This document shows positions 1 to 5,204 of a DNA stretch of 5,204 nt, piece by piece. The DNA is from Prevotellaceae bacterium UBA1786 (GTDB taxonomy: Bacteria > Bacteroidota > Bacteroidia > Bacteroidales > Bacteroidaceae): NCBI GenBank assembly GCA_002314525.1, contig DCGE01000007.1:146-5349 (forward strand), written 5' to 3'. The translations under genes and the position numbers were made by a program. The notes beneath the pieces were generated by a model. The model did not search any database, was not told the DNA's origin, and saw nothing but the letters and a program-made list of their open reading frames with translations. Positions within the stretch are counted from its first letter, which is position 1. Each line of letters begins with the position of its first letter.

Positions 1-169
1 TTTTACCGACCATCGGGAGGACTTTTTCTCCACCGAATCCACCCACAACTCCAAACTCCTAACCGAAGGAGCAGCGAGCGCAGAGTCAAGCTCGCTTGAA
101 CTTTGCCGAGTCGCGTCTGAGGAAAAGACACGTAGTGGCTTAACTGCAGGCAAGCCTGCTCCTCCCTCC
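1..169. other. Intergenic spacer, no supported gene
   Basis: No convincing coding region is visible here. On the plus strand, frame 1 stops at 97-99 and frame 3 at 60-62. Frame 2 stays open but simply continues as the antisense shadow of the phosphatase gene. A short heptamer-spaced motif occurs at 47-64 (AACTCC at 47 and 54, AACC at 61). Two small inverted repeats are present: AGCGAGC/GCTCGCT (73-79/90-96) and GCAGGC/GCCTGC (146-151/154-159). The second lies just past the phosphatase stop codon and could help end its transcript, but it has a 2-base loop and no T-run, so I do not call it a terminator. The first 60 bases could hold the end or start of a neighbouring gene cut by the window edge; I cannot tell. 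Confidence 0.4.
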
Positions 170-1411
170 TCAAAACACCACCCTATACGTTGCACCTACT
201 GCCAACCTGTCCTTCATGATGTCGGAGAACACATGATAGTAGTCCATGCTCAGTCCTACCGAGTATTTCTCCTTGTGCAGGAAGTCGAATCCGCATCCGC
301 ATCCTACCTCCAGACTCCTGTCATCGATGAACTGCTTCTTCTCCGAAAAACGTCCTCCGCACAATGCCCTTCCGTTCACCCTGAATCCTGGCATGATAGG
401 GTAGGAGAGCTTCATTGCAGCATCGGCATGATACATCAAAAGGTTGTCCTGCAGTTCGTTGACCTTGGTACTCGACATCTTCAGAATACCTTCGCCTGCC
501 ACATACTCATTGAAGAAATACGAGAACTCTCCGCCTACGAAGAATGTTCTCTCGCATTCCAGCTTTTCTCCGAGTCCGAACTCGCTGCCCGACACCATGC
601 AGAACGACGTCGGACCTTCCTCGAACCTTGCCGCCCTTCTCATGTCTGCCTCTGTTACCTTGGGCTTCACCGCTATTCCGTCCTCTCCGAAGATCCTGTC
701 GGTGAGGAAGTAACCGAAGTTGGCGGAAACGGTTCCTATCGCAGCTCCTACATATAGGTCGTTGAGCCAGTGGGCATTGTCCTTCAGCCGCAGGAATTGT
801 GTTGCGGTGGCTGTGGCATATCCTCCCACACTCACCCAGGGACTCAGATATCCGTATTCTCTGTGCAGTATTGTCGCTGCCGTGAAGGCCAGTGCCGTAT
901 GGCGTGACGGCATGCTGTGGTCGTCGCTCCAGTCGGGACGCCTTTCACTGACTATGTTCTTCAGTCCTGAAGTGATTCCTGCTGAGAGTGCAAGACTCAT
1001 TGCTGTGGATGTGAACATGCGGTTCAGGTTGCTCCTCGACTTCACTCCGCACAGTCGTGCCATATAGGTCGCCACTCCAGGTATGCTGGCAATGGCGTAG
1101 TCTCTCCAGTCATCGCTGGTGTCGGTGAACTTCGGTGCATTTTTCCTGTAGTCGTTGTTCAGACTGGTGAGCATGAGTCCTGAGAGTATCTGCATCGAAC
1201 CTGTGGCATTGAACGATAGCTCGCGTCTCAGCATGGTCTTCTCGTAGTCGGCGATGATCTTCTTGGCCTTCTCTTCCTTCTCCATCTGGAGCATGATCTG
1301 CTCCAACTGAACCAGATAGGCTGAGTCAACGGGTTGTACATCCACCACCGTCTGCGCCGAACAACTTATGCCAGCCGCACACAGCAAAAATATTATAAAA
1401 TATCTCTTCAC
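170..1411 (-). CDS. Exported PAP2-superfamily phosphatase with beta-rich C-terminal domain
   Basis: This 413-residue protein has the full acid-phosphatase/PAP2 signature: K151-x6-R158-P159, then P168-S-R-H171, then R208-x5-H214-x3-D218. The histidines, arginines and aspartate that form and break the phospho-histidine intermediate are all present. The family removes phosphate from lipid phosphates or other small phosphoesters. A signal peptide covers about residues 1-19 and ends in CSA before Gln20, the usual Bacteroidetes cleavage style, so the protein acts in the envelope. Residues 32-65 are charged and probably helical. Hydrophobic segments surround the catalytic motifs (about 135-150, 171-182, 218-236). 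The last 140 or so residues look like alternating beta strands and end in VVF, which suggests an outer-membrane barrel-like domain (inference). The start is GTG at 1411-1409; an in-frame TAA lies 9 bp upstream and the next Met is residue 40, which would lose the signal peptide. Substrate is unknown. The gene is divergent from the ATPase gene. Confidence 0.88.
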   Translation of the reverse strand: MKRYFIIFLLCAAGISCSAQTVVDVQPVDSAYLVQLEQIMLQMEKEEKAKKIIADYEKTMLRRELSFNATGSMQILSGLMLTSLNNDYRKNAPKFTDTSDDWRDYAIASIPGVATYMARLCGVKSRSNLNRMFTSTAMSLALSAGITSGLKNIVSERRPDWSDDHSMPSRHTALAFTAATILHREYGYLSPWVSVGGYATATATQFLRLKDNAHWLNDLYVGAAIGTVSANFGYFLTDRIFGEDGIAVKPKVTEADMRRAARFEEGPTSFCMVSGSEFGLGEKLECERTFFVGGEFSYFFNEYVAGEGILKMSSTKVNELQDNLLMYHADAAMKLSYPIMPGFRVNGRALCGGRFSEKKQFIDDRSLEVGCGCGFDFLHKEKYSVGLSMDYYHVFSDIMKDRLAVGATYRVVF

Positions 1412-1415
1412 CTTG

Positions 1416-1423
1416 CAAAGTTA
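1416..1423 (-). promoter_or_regulatory. Putative -7 box for the PAP2 phosphatase gene
   Basis: Read on the minus strand this is TAACTTTG, an exact match to the Bacteroidetes -7 consensus TAnnTTTG. Only four bases (CAAG) separate it from the GTG start codon. A T-run of eight lies just upstream. I see no clear TTG at the expected -33 distance, so the call rests on the -7 box and its position. If it is used, the transcript would have almost no leader. Confidence 0.55.
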
Positions 1424-1489
1424 AGAAAAAAAACGGAACACTCGACCCTAAAGACCTACCTAAAATGTCCAAATCCTCCAAATGGTAAA

Positions 1490-1525
1490 TAAATCGTAAA
1501 CCATAAATCTGTAAATCGTAAATAA
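1490..1525 (+). repeat. Degenerate heptamer array in repeat copy 1
   Basis: TAAA-led units begin at 1490, 1497, 1504, 1512 and 1519: TAAATCG, TAAACCA, TAAATCT, a spacer G, TAAATCG, TAAATAA. The period is 7 bp apart from one step of 8. The array lies upstream of the -33 box, where an AT-rich UP-like or protein-binding element could act. That role is an inference. Confidence 0.6.
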
Positions 1526-1542
1526 AAAACATTCCCACAATC

Positions 1543-1573
1543 TTGCACGTGAGCCAAAAAAACACTACCTTTG
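1543..1573 (+). promoter_or_regulatory. Bacteroidetes-type promoter of the ATPase gene
   Basis: TTG at 1543-1545 (-33 element) is followed after 20 bp by TACCTTTG at 1566-1573, matching the TAnnTTTG -7 consensus. This spacing is normal for the phylum's primary sigma factor. Transcription should begin a few bases past 1573, giving a leader of about 30 nt before the ATG at 1608. The promoter is inside the direct repeat and so exists twice in the window. Confidence 0.8.
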
Positions 1574-1574
1574 C

Positions 1575-1607
1575 ATTCGAAAAATAAAAATTATTTGACT
1601 TTCGAAT
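1575..1607 (+). promoter_or_regulatory. Inverted repeat between promoter and ATPase start codon
   Basis: ATTCGAAA at 1575-1582 and TTTCGAAT at 1600-1607 are perfect 8-bp inverted arms around a 17-base AT-rich spacer. The left arm starts two bases after the -7 box and overlaps the last bases of the direct repeat. The right arm touches the ATG. It could be an operator at the transcription start, or a hairpin in the leader that limits access to the start codon. The AT-rich stem would be weak as RNA. No equivalent follows repeat copy 2. Confidence 0.4.
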
Positions 1608-2801
1608 ATGAAAATAGAGCGCACAGATTATTTGCATCGACTGCAACAGTTAAAAGACACTCCTGATATTAAGGTTATCACTGGAATACGTAGATCAGGA
1701 AAGTCAGAACTCATGTTGTCATATATTGCTTGGATACGTCAACATGATGCCAATGCGAATATTATCTTCATAGATCTGCAATTACTTGATAACGAGTCGC
1801 TTCTGGAATATCACGCTTTACATGCATTCGTTGAGAGTCGGCATAAAGAGGGGGTGAACAATTATCTGTTGGTAGATGAGGTGCAGATGTGTGTTCAGTT
1901 TGAGTTGGCTATTAACAGCCTGCATACAAAGAGAAAGTACGACATCTATCTCACTGGAAGCAATGCTTTTCTGCTGTCATCAGATCTTGCCACACTATTT
2001 ACTGGACGTGTAATTAGGATAGAAGTGTTTCCTTTCAGTTTTGCTGAGTATAGAACATACTTCGGTGCTGAGATAGACATACAGGGTCAATTTGATAAGT
2101 ATGTCACAACTGGTGGGCTTGCTGGAAGCTATCCATACCGAACAGAGTGCGATCGTAAACGGTATATTCGCGAGGTGTACGACACTATCGTACATCGGGA
2201 TCTTGTAGAGAAATACAATCTGTCAGACACCAGCGTTCTGTCACATCTTGCCGAATTTATGATGGACAATGTCAGCAATATCATGTCGCCGACCAGCATA
2301 TCGGATAAACTAACGCATAATGGCACACTGACAAATCATACCACCATCATTCGCTACATGGAACATTTGCTTCGCGCCTATGTTTTCTATAGGGTAAAAC
2401 GCTATGATGTGAGAGGACAGAAGTATCTTCAATCGCTAGACAAATATTACCTGGCTGACTGTGGGCTGCGCTTCTCCATCCTTGGCAACCGAAACATGGA
2501 CTATGGACGAATGTACGAGAACATTGTGGCTTTGGAACTTATTCGTAGAGGTTATGACATCTATGTAGGAAAACTTTATCAGAAGGAAATAGACTTTGTG
2601 GCAATGCGCGAAAGTGAAAAAATCTACATACAGGTAAGTGACAACATCAGCTCATCCGACACCTTCAAACGTGAGGTTTCTCCTTTGCTCCAGATTCGCG
2701 ACGCTTATCCAAAAATGCTTATTGCAAGAACCAGAAATCCTCAATACGACTATCAAGGTGTCAAAATCATAGACCTTGCAGAATGGTTAAGTATCAAATA
2801 A
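1608..2801 (+). CDS. AAA ATPase of the AAA_14/DUF4143 family
   Basis: This 397-residue protein starts at the ATG right after the inverted repeat. The N-terminal half is a P-loop ATPase: Walker A GIRRSGKS at residues 26-33, Walker B YLLVDE at 86-91, and TGSN at 116-119 as a probable sensor, with R134 in FTGR as a candidate arginine finger. Residues about 225-265 resemble a winged helix. The C-terminal part (about 270-397) fits DUF4143, with a PD-(D/E)XK-like pattern: E304/E310 in a helix, D329 in KEIDF, and Q342 in YIQVS. These features suggest DNA binding or nuclease-like folding, but the cellular role of the family is poorly known and I assign none. Length is typical. The gene is AT-rich beside its neighbours (22 of 60 G+C at 1621-1680 against 36 of 60 at 901-960 and at 4021-4080). 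It is bracketed by the 116-bp repeats, and its stop codon overlaps the first base pairs of copy 2. Both observations suggest acquisition as a cassette. Confidence 0.93.
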   Translation: MKIERTDYLHRLQQLKDTPDIKVITGIRRSGKSELMLSYIAWIRQHDANANIIFIDLQLLDNESLLEYHALHAFVESRHKEGVNNYLLVDEVQMCVQFELAINSLHTKRKYDIYLTGSNAFLLSSDLATLFTGRVIRIEVFPFSFAEYRTYFGAEIDIQGQFDKYVTTGGLAGSYPYRTECDRKRYIREVYDTIVHRDLVEKYNLSDTSVLSHLAEFMMDNVSNIMSPTSISDKLTHNGTLTNHTTIIRYMEHLLRAYVFYRVKRYDVRGQKYLQSLDKYYLADCGLRFSILGNRNMDYGRMYENIVALELIRRGYDIYVGKLYQKEIDFVAMRESEKIYIQVSDNISSSDTFKREVSPLLQIRDAYPKMLIARTRNPQYDYQGVKIIDLAEWLSIK

Positions 2802-2915
2802 ATGTCCAAATCCCCCAAATGGTAAATAAATCGTAAACCATAAATCTGTAAATCGTAAATAAAAAACATTCCCACAATCTTGCACGTGAGCCAAACTTTT
2901 ACTACCTTTGCATTC
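2800..2915 (+). repeat. 116-bp direct repeat, copy 2 (promoter-bearing)
   Basis: This is the partner of 1463-1578. It begins inside the ATPase stop codon (TAA at 2799-2801) and ends at the base before the ATG at 2916. Its heptamer array is at 2827-2862. Five of the six differences from copy 1 fall in the spacer between the -33 and -7 boxes, where length is kept but sequence is not. No terminator hairpin is visible in it, so read-through from the ATPase gene is possible. Confidence 0.95.
2880..2910 (+). promoter_or_regulatory. Promoter of the DUF3256-GH125 operon
   Basis: TTG at 2880-2882 and TACCTTTG at 2903-2910 are 20 bp apart, the same geometry as the ATPase promoter. Only five bases (CATTC) lie between the -7 box and the ATG at 2916, so transcription should start at or within a few bases of the start codon. 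Confidence 0.8.
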
Positions 2916-3302
2916 ATGATGAAAAAAATATTGGCAGTTGTCTTTTTTATGATGGGCGCGACGTGTTATGCTCAGTCCTCACCGACCGACATGCGTACTC
3001 TCCTGCGCTCCATGCCCGATGATGTCTTTCCGTTGCTGACTCATAACAACGTCCTTGATTTCATCGACTTCCTCGACTCCAAGATGAAGGCTGAGGTCGA
3101 TAACAAGTTGGGAGGCCGCTCTGAGATGACGTCTCTCACTGATTCCACCTGCCATATCCGCCTCACGTCGGCTTCTGAGGCCGATGTCGTCCTGTCTGCC
3201 GACCGTCAGTCCATAGTCATCACTCATGTCTATTCTGCCGGCGAGACCAGTTCGTCATCCACCACCGTATATACTCTCGATTGGAAAAAGTCTAAAATTT
3301 AA
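2916..3302 (+). CDS. Small exported DUF3256-family protein, short form
   Basis: This 128-residue protein of unknown function starts at ATG 2916 or the adjacent ATG 2919. Reading further upstream in frame would translate through the promoter, and a signal peptide begins exactly here (MMKKILAVVFFM, cleavage near CYA before Gln). The mature part carries the pattern I associate with DUF3256: a stretch on small Pro-Asp and Leu-Leu-Thr (SMPDDVFPLLT), then DFIDFLDSKMKAEV, then a KLGGRSEMTSLTD segment, and a late YTLDW. The family is found in Bacteroidetes and has no established role. From memory, other members run to around 200 residues and continue past the Asp-Trp; this one stops six residues after it, so it may be C-terminally shortened. 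The gene is 10 bp upstream of the GH125 gene and probably co-transcribed, which hints at an envelope or periplasmic role. Confidence 0.75.
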   Translation: MMKKILAVVFFMMGATCYAQSSPTDMRTLLRSMPDDVFPLLTHNNVLDFIDFLDSKMKAEVDNKLGGRSEMTSLTDSTCHIRLTSASEADVVLSADRQSIVITHVYSAGETSSSSTTVYTLDWKKSKI

Positions 3303-3312
3303 TATAACCCTT

Positions 3313-4707
3313 ATGAAATCATTTTTTCTGAAAAGTGCTGCTGCAGCATGTCTGCTTTCTGTTTCCGTTCTTCCTCTTTCAGCACAGGAAGGTTCAAAGC
3401 GCCCCGAAAAGGACAAGCGTTGTTTTGTGTCAAAGGCCGTTGAACAGAAGATGGTCGAAGTTGCCCGTGATATCAAGGACGACAAACTCCGCGACATGTT
3501 CCTCAACTGTTTCCCTAACACTCTCGATACTACCGTGAAGTACGATGCCAAGGCTGGTGACACCTTCGTCATCACCGGCGACATCAATGCCATGTGGCTT
3601 CGCGACTCCTCGGCACAGCTCTTCCCTTATCTTTTCCTCGTCACCGACGACAACGAACTGCGTGACCTTATCGCAGGCGCCATCCGTCGTCAGACGTCAT
3701 CCCTCCTCATCGACCCATACGCCAATGCCTTCAATCCTTCTGCTACCGGGGGCAACTGGCAGAGCGACAAGACCGACATGAAACTCGAACTCCACGAGCG
3801 CAAGTACGAACTCGATTCTCAGTGCTATCCTATACGTCTGGCTTACTATTACTGGAAACTTACAGGCGACGTCAAGCCTTTCGATGCCAAATGGGCTGAG
3901 GCTATGAAACTCGTTTACGACACCATGCGTGAACAACAGCGTTTCAACGGTCGTGGCAAGTATCAGTTCCAGCGTAAGACCTATATCCCTACCGACACTC
4001 AGCAGGGTCGTGGCTGGGGAGCACCTGTACGTCCTTGCGGACTCATCTTCTCTGCCTTCCGTCCGAGCGACGATGCCACTACCTATGGTTTCCTCATTCC
4101 TTCCAATATGTTCGCTGTGGTATCTCTCCGTCAGCTTGCTGAGATGAGTGAGGCCATCCTTAAGGACGGCAAGTTTGCTGCCGACTGCCGAGCACTGGCC
4201 GATCAGGTCGATAAGGCCATCAAGGAGTATGCTGTGGTGAAGCATCCTAAGTACGGCAAGATATATGCCTTCGAAGTCGATGGCTTCGGCAATACTCTTC
4301 TCATGGACGACTCCAACGTTCCGAGTCTGCTCTCTGCATCCTATCTTGGCTACTGCGACAAGAACGATAAAATCTACCGCAACACACGTCGCTTCGTGTG
4401 GAGCGAGGACAATCCTTATTTCTTCCGTGGCAAGGATGGTGAAGGTATCGGCGGACCTCACGTAGGTGTCGATTTTGCATGGCCTATGAGCATCATCATG
4501 AAGGGTCTTACATCCGACGATGCCGAGGAACTCCGTGCCTGTGTCACAGCTCTTCGCAACACCGATGGCGATACTGGCTTCATGCACGAAGGCTTCAATG
4601 TCAACGACCACCACGACTTCACCCGCAAGTGGTTCGCCTGGGCCAACACTCTCTTCGGCGAACTCATCATCAAGATCCACGACACTCATCCCGAGATCCT
4701 GAAATAG
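3313..4707 (+). CDS. Exported GH125 exo-alpha-1,6-mannosidase
   Basis: This 464-residue protein matches glycoside hydrolase family 125 (old DUF1237). The family removes non-reducing terminal alpha-1,6-linked mannose with inversion, for example from N-glycans or yeast mannan. Visible signatures are TGDINAMWLRDSS (88-100), the GNWQSDKTD region (147-155), YELDSQCYPIRLAYYYW (165-181), FRPSDDA (249-255), IPSNMFAV (262-269), GPHVGVDFAWPMS (381-393), FMHEGFN (423-429) and KWFAWANTLFGELI (439-452). By analogy with characterised members, the general acid should be an Asp in RPSDD (253 or 254) and the base Glu426; this mapping is inferred. A signal peptide of about 24 residues ends in LSA before Gln25, so the enzyme is periplasmic or surface-exposed. 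The start is ATG 3313, which begins the signal peptide; the frame is open further upstream but only as overlap with the preceding gene. Length is normal and the C-terminus complete. No SusC/SusD genes are in view. Confidence 0.93.
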   Translation: MKSFFLKSAAAACLLSVSVLPLSAQEGSKRPEKDKRCFVSKAVEQKMVEVARDIKDDKLRDMFLNCFPNTLDTTVKYDAKAGDTFVITGDINAMWLRDSSAQLFPYLFLVTDDNELRDLIAGAIRRQTSSLLIDPYANAFNPSATGGNWQSDKTDMKLELHERKYELDSQCYPIRLAYYYWKLTGDVKPFDAKWAEAMKLVYDTMREQQRFNGRGKYQFQRKTYIPTDTQQGRGWGAPVRPCGLIFSAFRPSDDATTYGFLIPSNMFAVVSLRQLAEMSEAILKDGKFAADCRALADQVDKAIKEYAVVKHPKYGKIYAFEVDGFGNTLLMDDSNVPSLLSASYLGYCDKNDKIYRNTRRFVWSEDNPYFFRGKDGEGIGGPHVGVDFAWPMSIIMKGLTSDDAEELRACVTALRNTDGDTGFMHEGFNVNDHHDFTRKWFAWANTLFGELIIKIHDTHPEILK

Positions 4708-5204
4708 CCCCTGTCACCATCACCCTCTTCCCATTCTTGTCGCACTTCATCCGCGCCTCATGAATACCCTTTCCCGGAAGAGTGGCTGAAGTGAACACCT
4801 TCCCCGACTCAGCCTTCAGCATACCCTCGATCTGGTGACGGTTGAAACCCAACGGCGAGAGTATCTCAAATAACACCGTACTGACCGAAGGACAGTCATC
4901 CAACCTGCTCAGGTTGATGATTGTCCTTCCGTCCTTTTCCGTGATGCACCGGCACTTGGCATCCTCTATATATTTCATGTAGATGGCCCATACCTCCTGC
5001 ATGTTCTCCATCATCTGACCGATGTTCGCCGTAGCCTGCGCATTCAGTTCCTGCAGCCGAGGCACTATGTTATGACGTATCTTGTTCCTGGTCACCACAT
5101 CCTCGAGGTTCGTGCTGTCAACCACATAGTCCTGTCCCATGTCACTGAGTCCACGCAGTATCTCCTCGCGCGACATACAGAGCAACGGACGTATCACCGA
5201 ACCG
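4670..5204 (-). CDS. tilS: tRNA(Ile)-lysidine synthetase, 3' part (5' end beyond window)
   Basis: About 177 C-terminal residues of TilS are present; the frame is open to the right edge, so the GTG at 5197 is not the start. TilS uses ATP to join lysine to C34 of tRNA-Ile(CAU), so that it reads AUA codons; it is cytoplasmic and essential in most bacteria. The visible signatures are IRPLL followed by MSREEI, then GQDYVVDSTNLED and RNKIRHNIVPRLQELN, the classic region after the PP-loop catalytic domain. The SGGxDS ATP-binding loop must lie outside the window. The substrate-binding middle domain follows (LFEILSPLGFNRHQIEGML, SGKVFTS). The protein then ends at GKRVMV plus about 14 residues, without the usual C-terminal lysidine-synthetase domain (motifs like F-x-P-x-GM and VSDFL). 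The stop at 4670 lies inside the GH125 gene: the two genes overlap tail to tail by 38 bp. Confidence 0.9.
   Translation of the reverse strand, partial: GSVIRPLLCMSREEILRGLSDMGQDYVVDSTNLEDVVTRNKIRHNIVPRLQELNAQATANIGQMMENMQEVWAIYMKYIEDAKCRCITEKDGRTIINLSRLDDCPSVSTVLFEILSPLGFNRHQIEGMLKAESGKVFTSATLPGKGIHEARMKCDKNGKRVMVTGAISGSRDECRGS

Larger units (their letters stand above)
1463..1578 (+). repeat. 116-bp direct repeat, copy 1 (promoter-bearing)
   Basis: This segment matches 2800-2915 at 110 of 116 positions, at a constant offset of 1337 bp and with no gaps. The mismatches are T1477/C2814 and the block 1559-1563 against 2896-2900. The repeat contains a C/A-rich left end, an AT-rich heptamer array (1490-1525), and a full promoter whose -7 box is near the right end. 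Identity stops at 1578, about where transcription should start. Together with copy 2 it brackets the ATPase gene. Confidence 0.95.

Noticed and set aside
146..159. GC-rich palindrome after the phosphatase stop as a terminator
   Set aside because: The loop is two bases and no T-run follows on the minus strand.
233..757. Open frame on the plus strand opposite the PAP2 phosphatase gene
   Set aside because: It lacks a recognisable domain and promoter, is Cys/Ser/His-rich in the way of shadow frames, and lies opposite a well-supported gene.
1483..1503. TGGT/ACCA inverted arms within the repeat
   Set aside because: Only four base pairs match, and the inner bases do not pair, so this is expected by chance.
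1326..1646. 106-codon minus-strand frame across the divergent intergenic region
   Set aside because: It runs through both promoters and the repeat, and starts inside the ATPase gene; the AT-rich DNA explains the Phe/Ile-rich translation.
1463..2915. Insertion sequence or transposon
   Set aside because: The flanking repeats are direct rather than inverted, no transposase is present, and no short target duplication is visible outside them.
1463..2915. CRISPR array
   Set aside because: There are only two long copies, separated by a gene; the units in the heptamer array are too short and have no spacers.
3697..4689. 330-codon open frame on the minus strand across the GH125 gene
   Set aside because: It is antisense to a gene with clear family motifs, has no recognisable domain, and is explained by codon bias in the GH125 gene.

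Overview
The window looks like chromosomal DNA of a Bacteroidetes bacterium, probably Prevotella or a close relative. Four things point that way: promoters of the Bacteroidetes type (a TTG around -33 and TAnnTTTG around -7), no Shine-Dalgarno sequences, signal peptides ending in 'xAQ', and a DUF3256 gene, a family known mainly from this phylum. The genus is an inference from style, not from a marker gene.

Layout, left to right: (1) 1-169 is a spacer with no supported gene. (2) 170-1411, minus strand, encodes an exported PAP2-type phosphatase with a beta-rich C-terminal half. (3) 1412-1607 is a divergent intergenic region with a promoter facing each way. (4) 1608-2801, plus strand, encodes a 397-residue AAA ATPase of the AAA_14/DUF4143 type. 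(5) 2916-3302 encodes a small exported DUF3256 protein. (6) 3313-4707 encodes an exported GH125 exo-alpha-1,6-mannosidase, 10 bp downstream and probably in the same operon. (7) From 4670 to the right edge, minus strand, lies the 3' part of tilS (tRNA-Ile lysidine synthetase), which overlaps the GH125 gene tail to tail by 38 bp.

The most striking structure is a 116-bp direct repeat, 1463-1578 and 2800-2915, with 110 identical positions, on either side of the ATPase gene. Each copy runs from an upstream boundary (for copy 2, the ATPase stop codon itself) through an AT-rich array of about 7-bp units and a complete promoter, and ends where transcription should begin. The ATPase gene plus one repeat therefore forms a 1337-bp unit. 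Recombination between the copies would remove it cleanly and put the DUF3256/GH125 genes back under the same promoter. The ATPase gene is clearly more AT-rich than its neighbours, which fits acquisition as a cassette.

Functionally, the DUF3256-GH125 pair looks like an exported glycan-processing unit, the PAP2 protein like an envelope phosphatase, and tilS like a housekeeping gene. Nothing in the window links the ATPase to any of these pathways; it is probably a passenger or selfish-type module.
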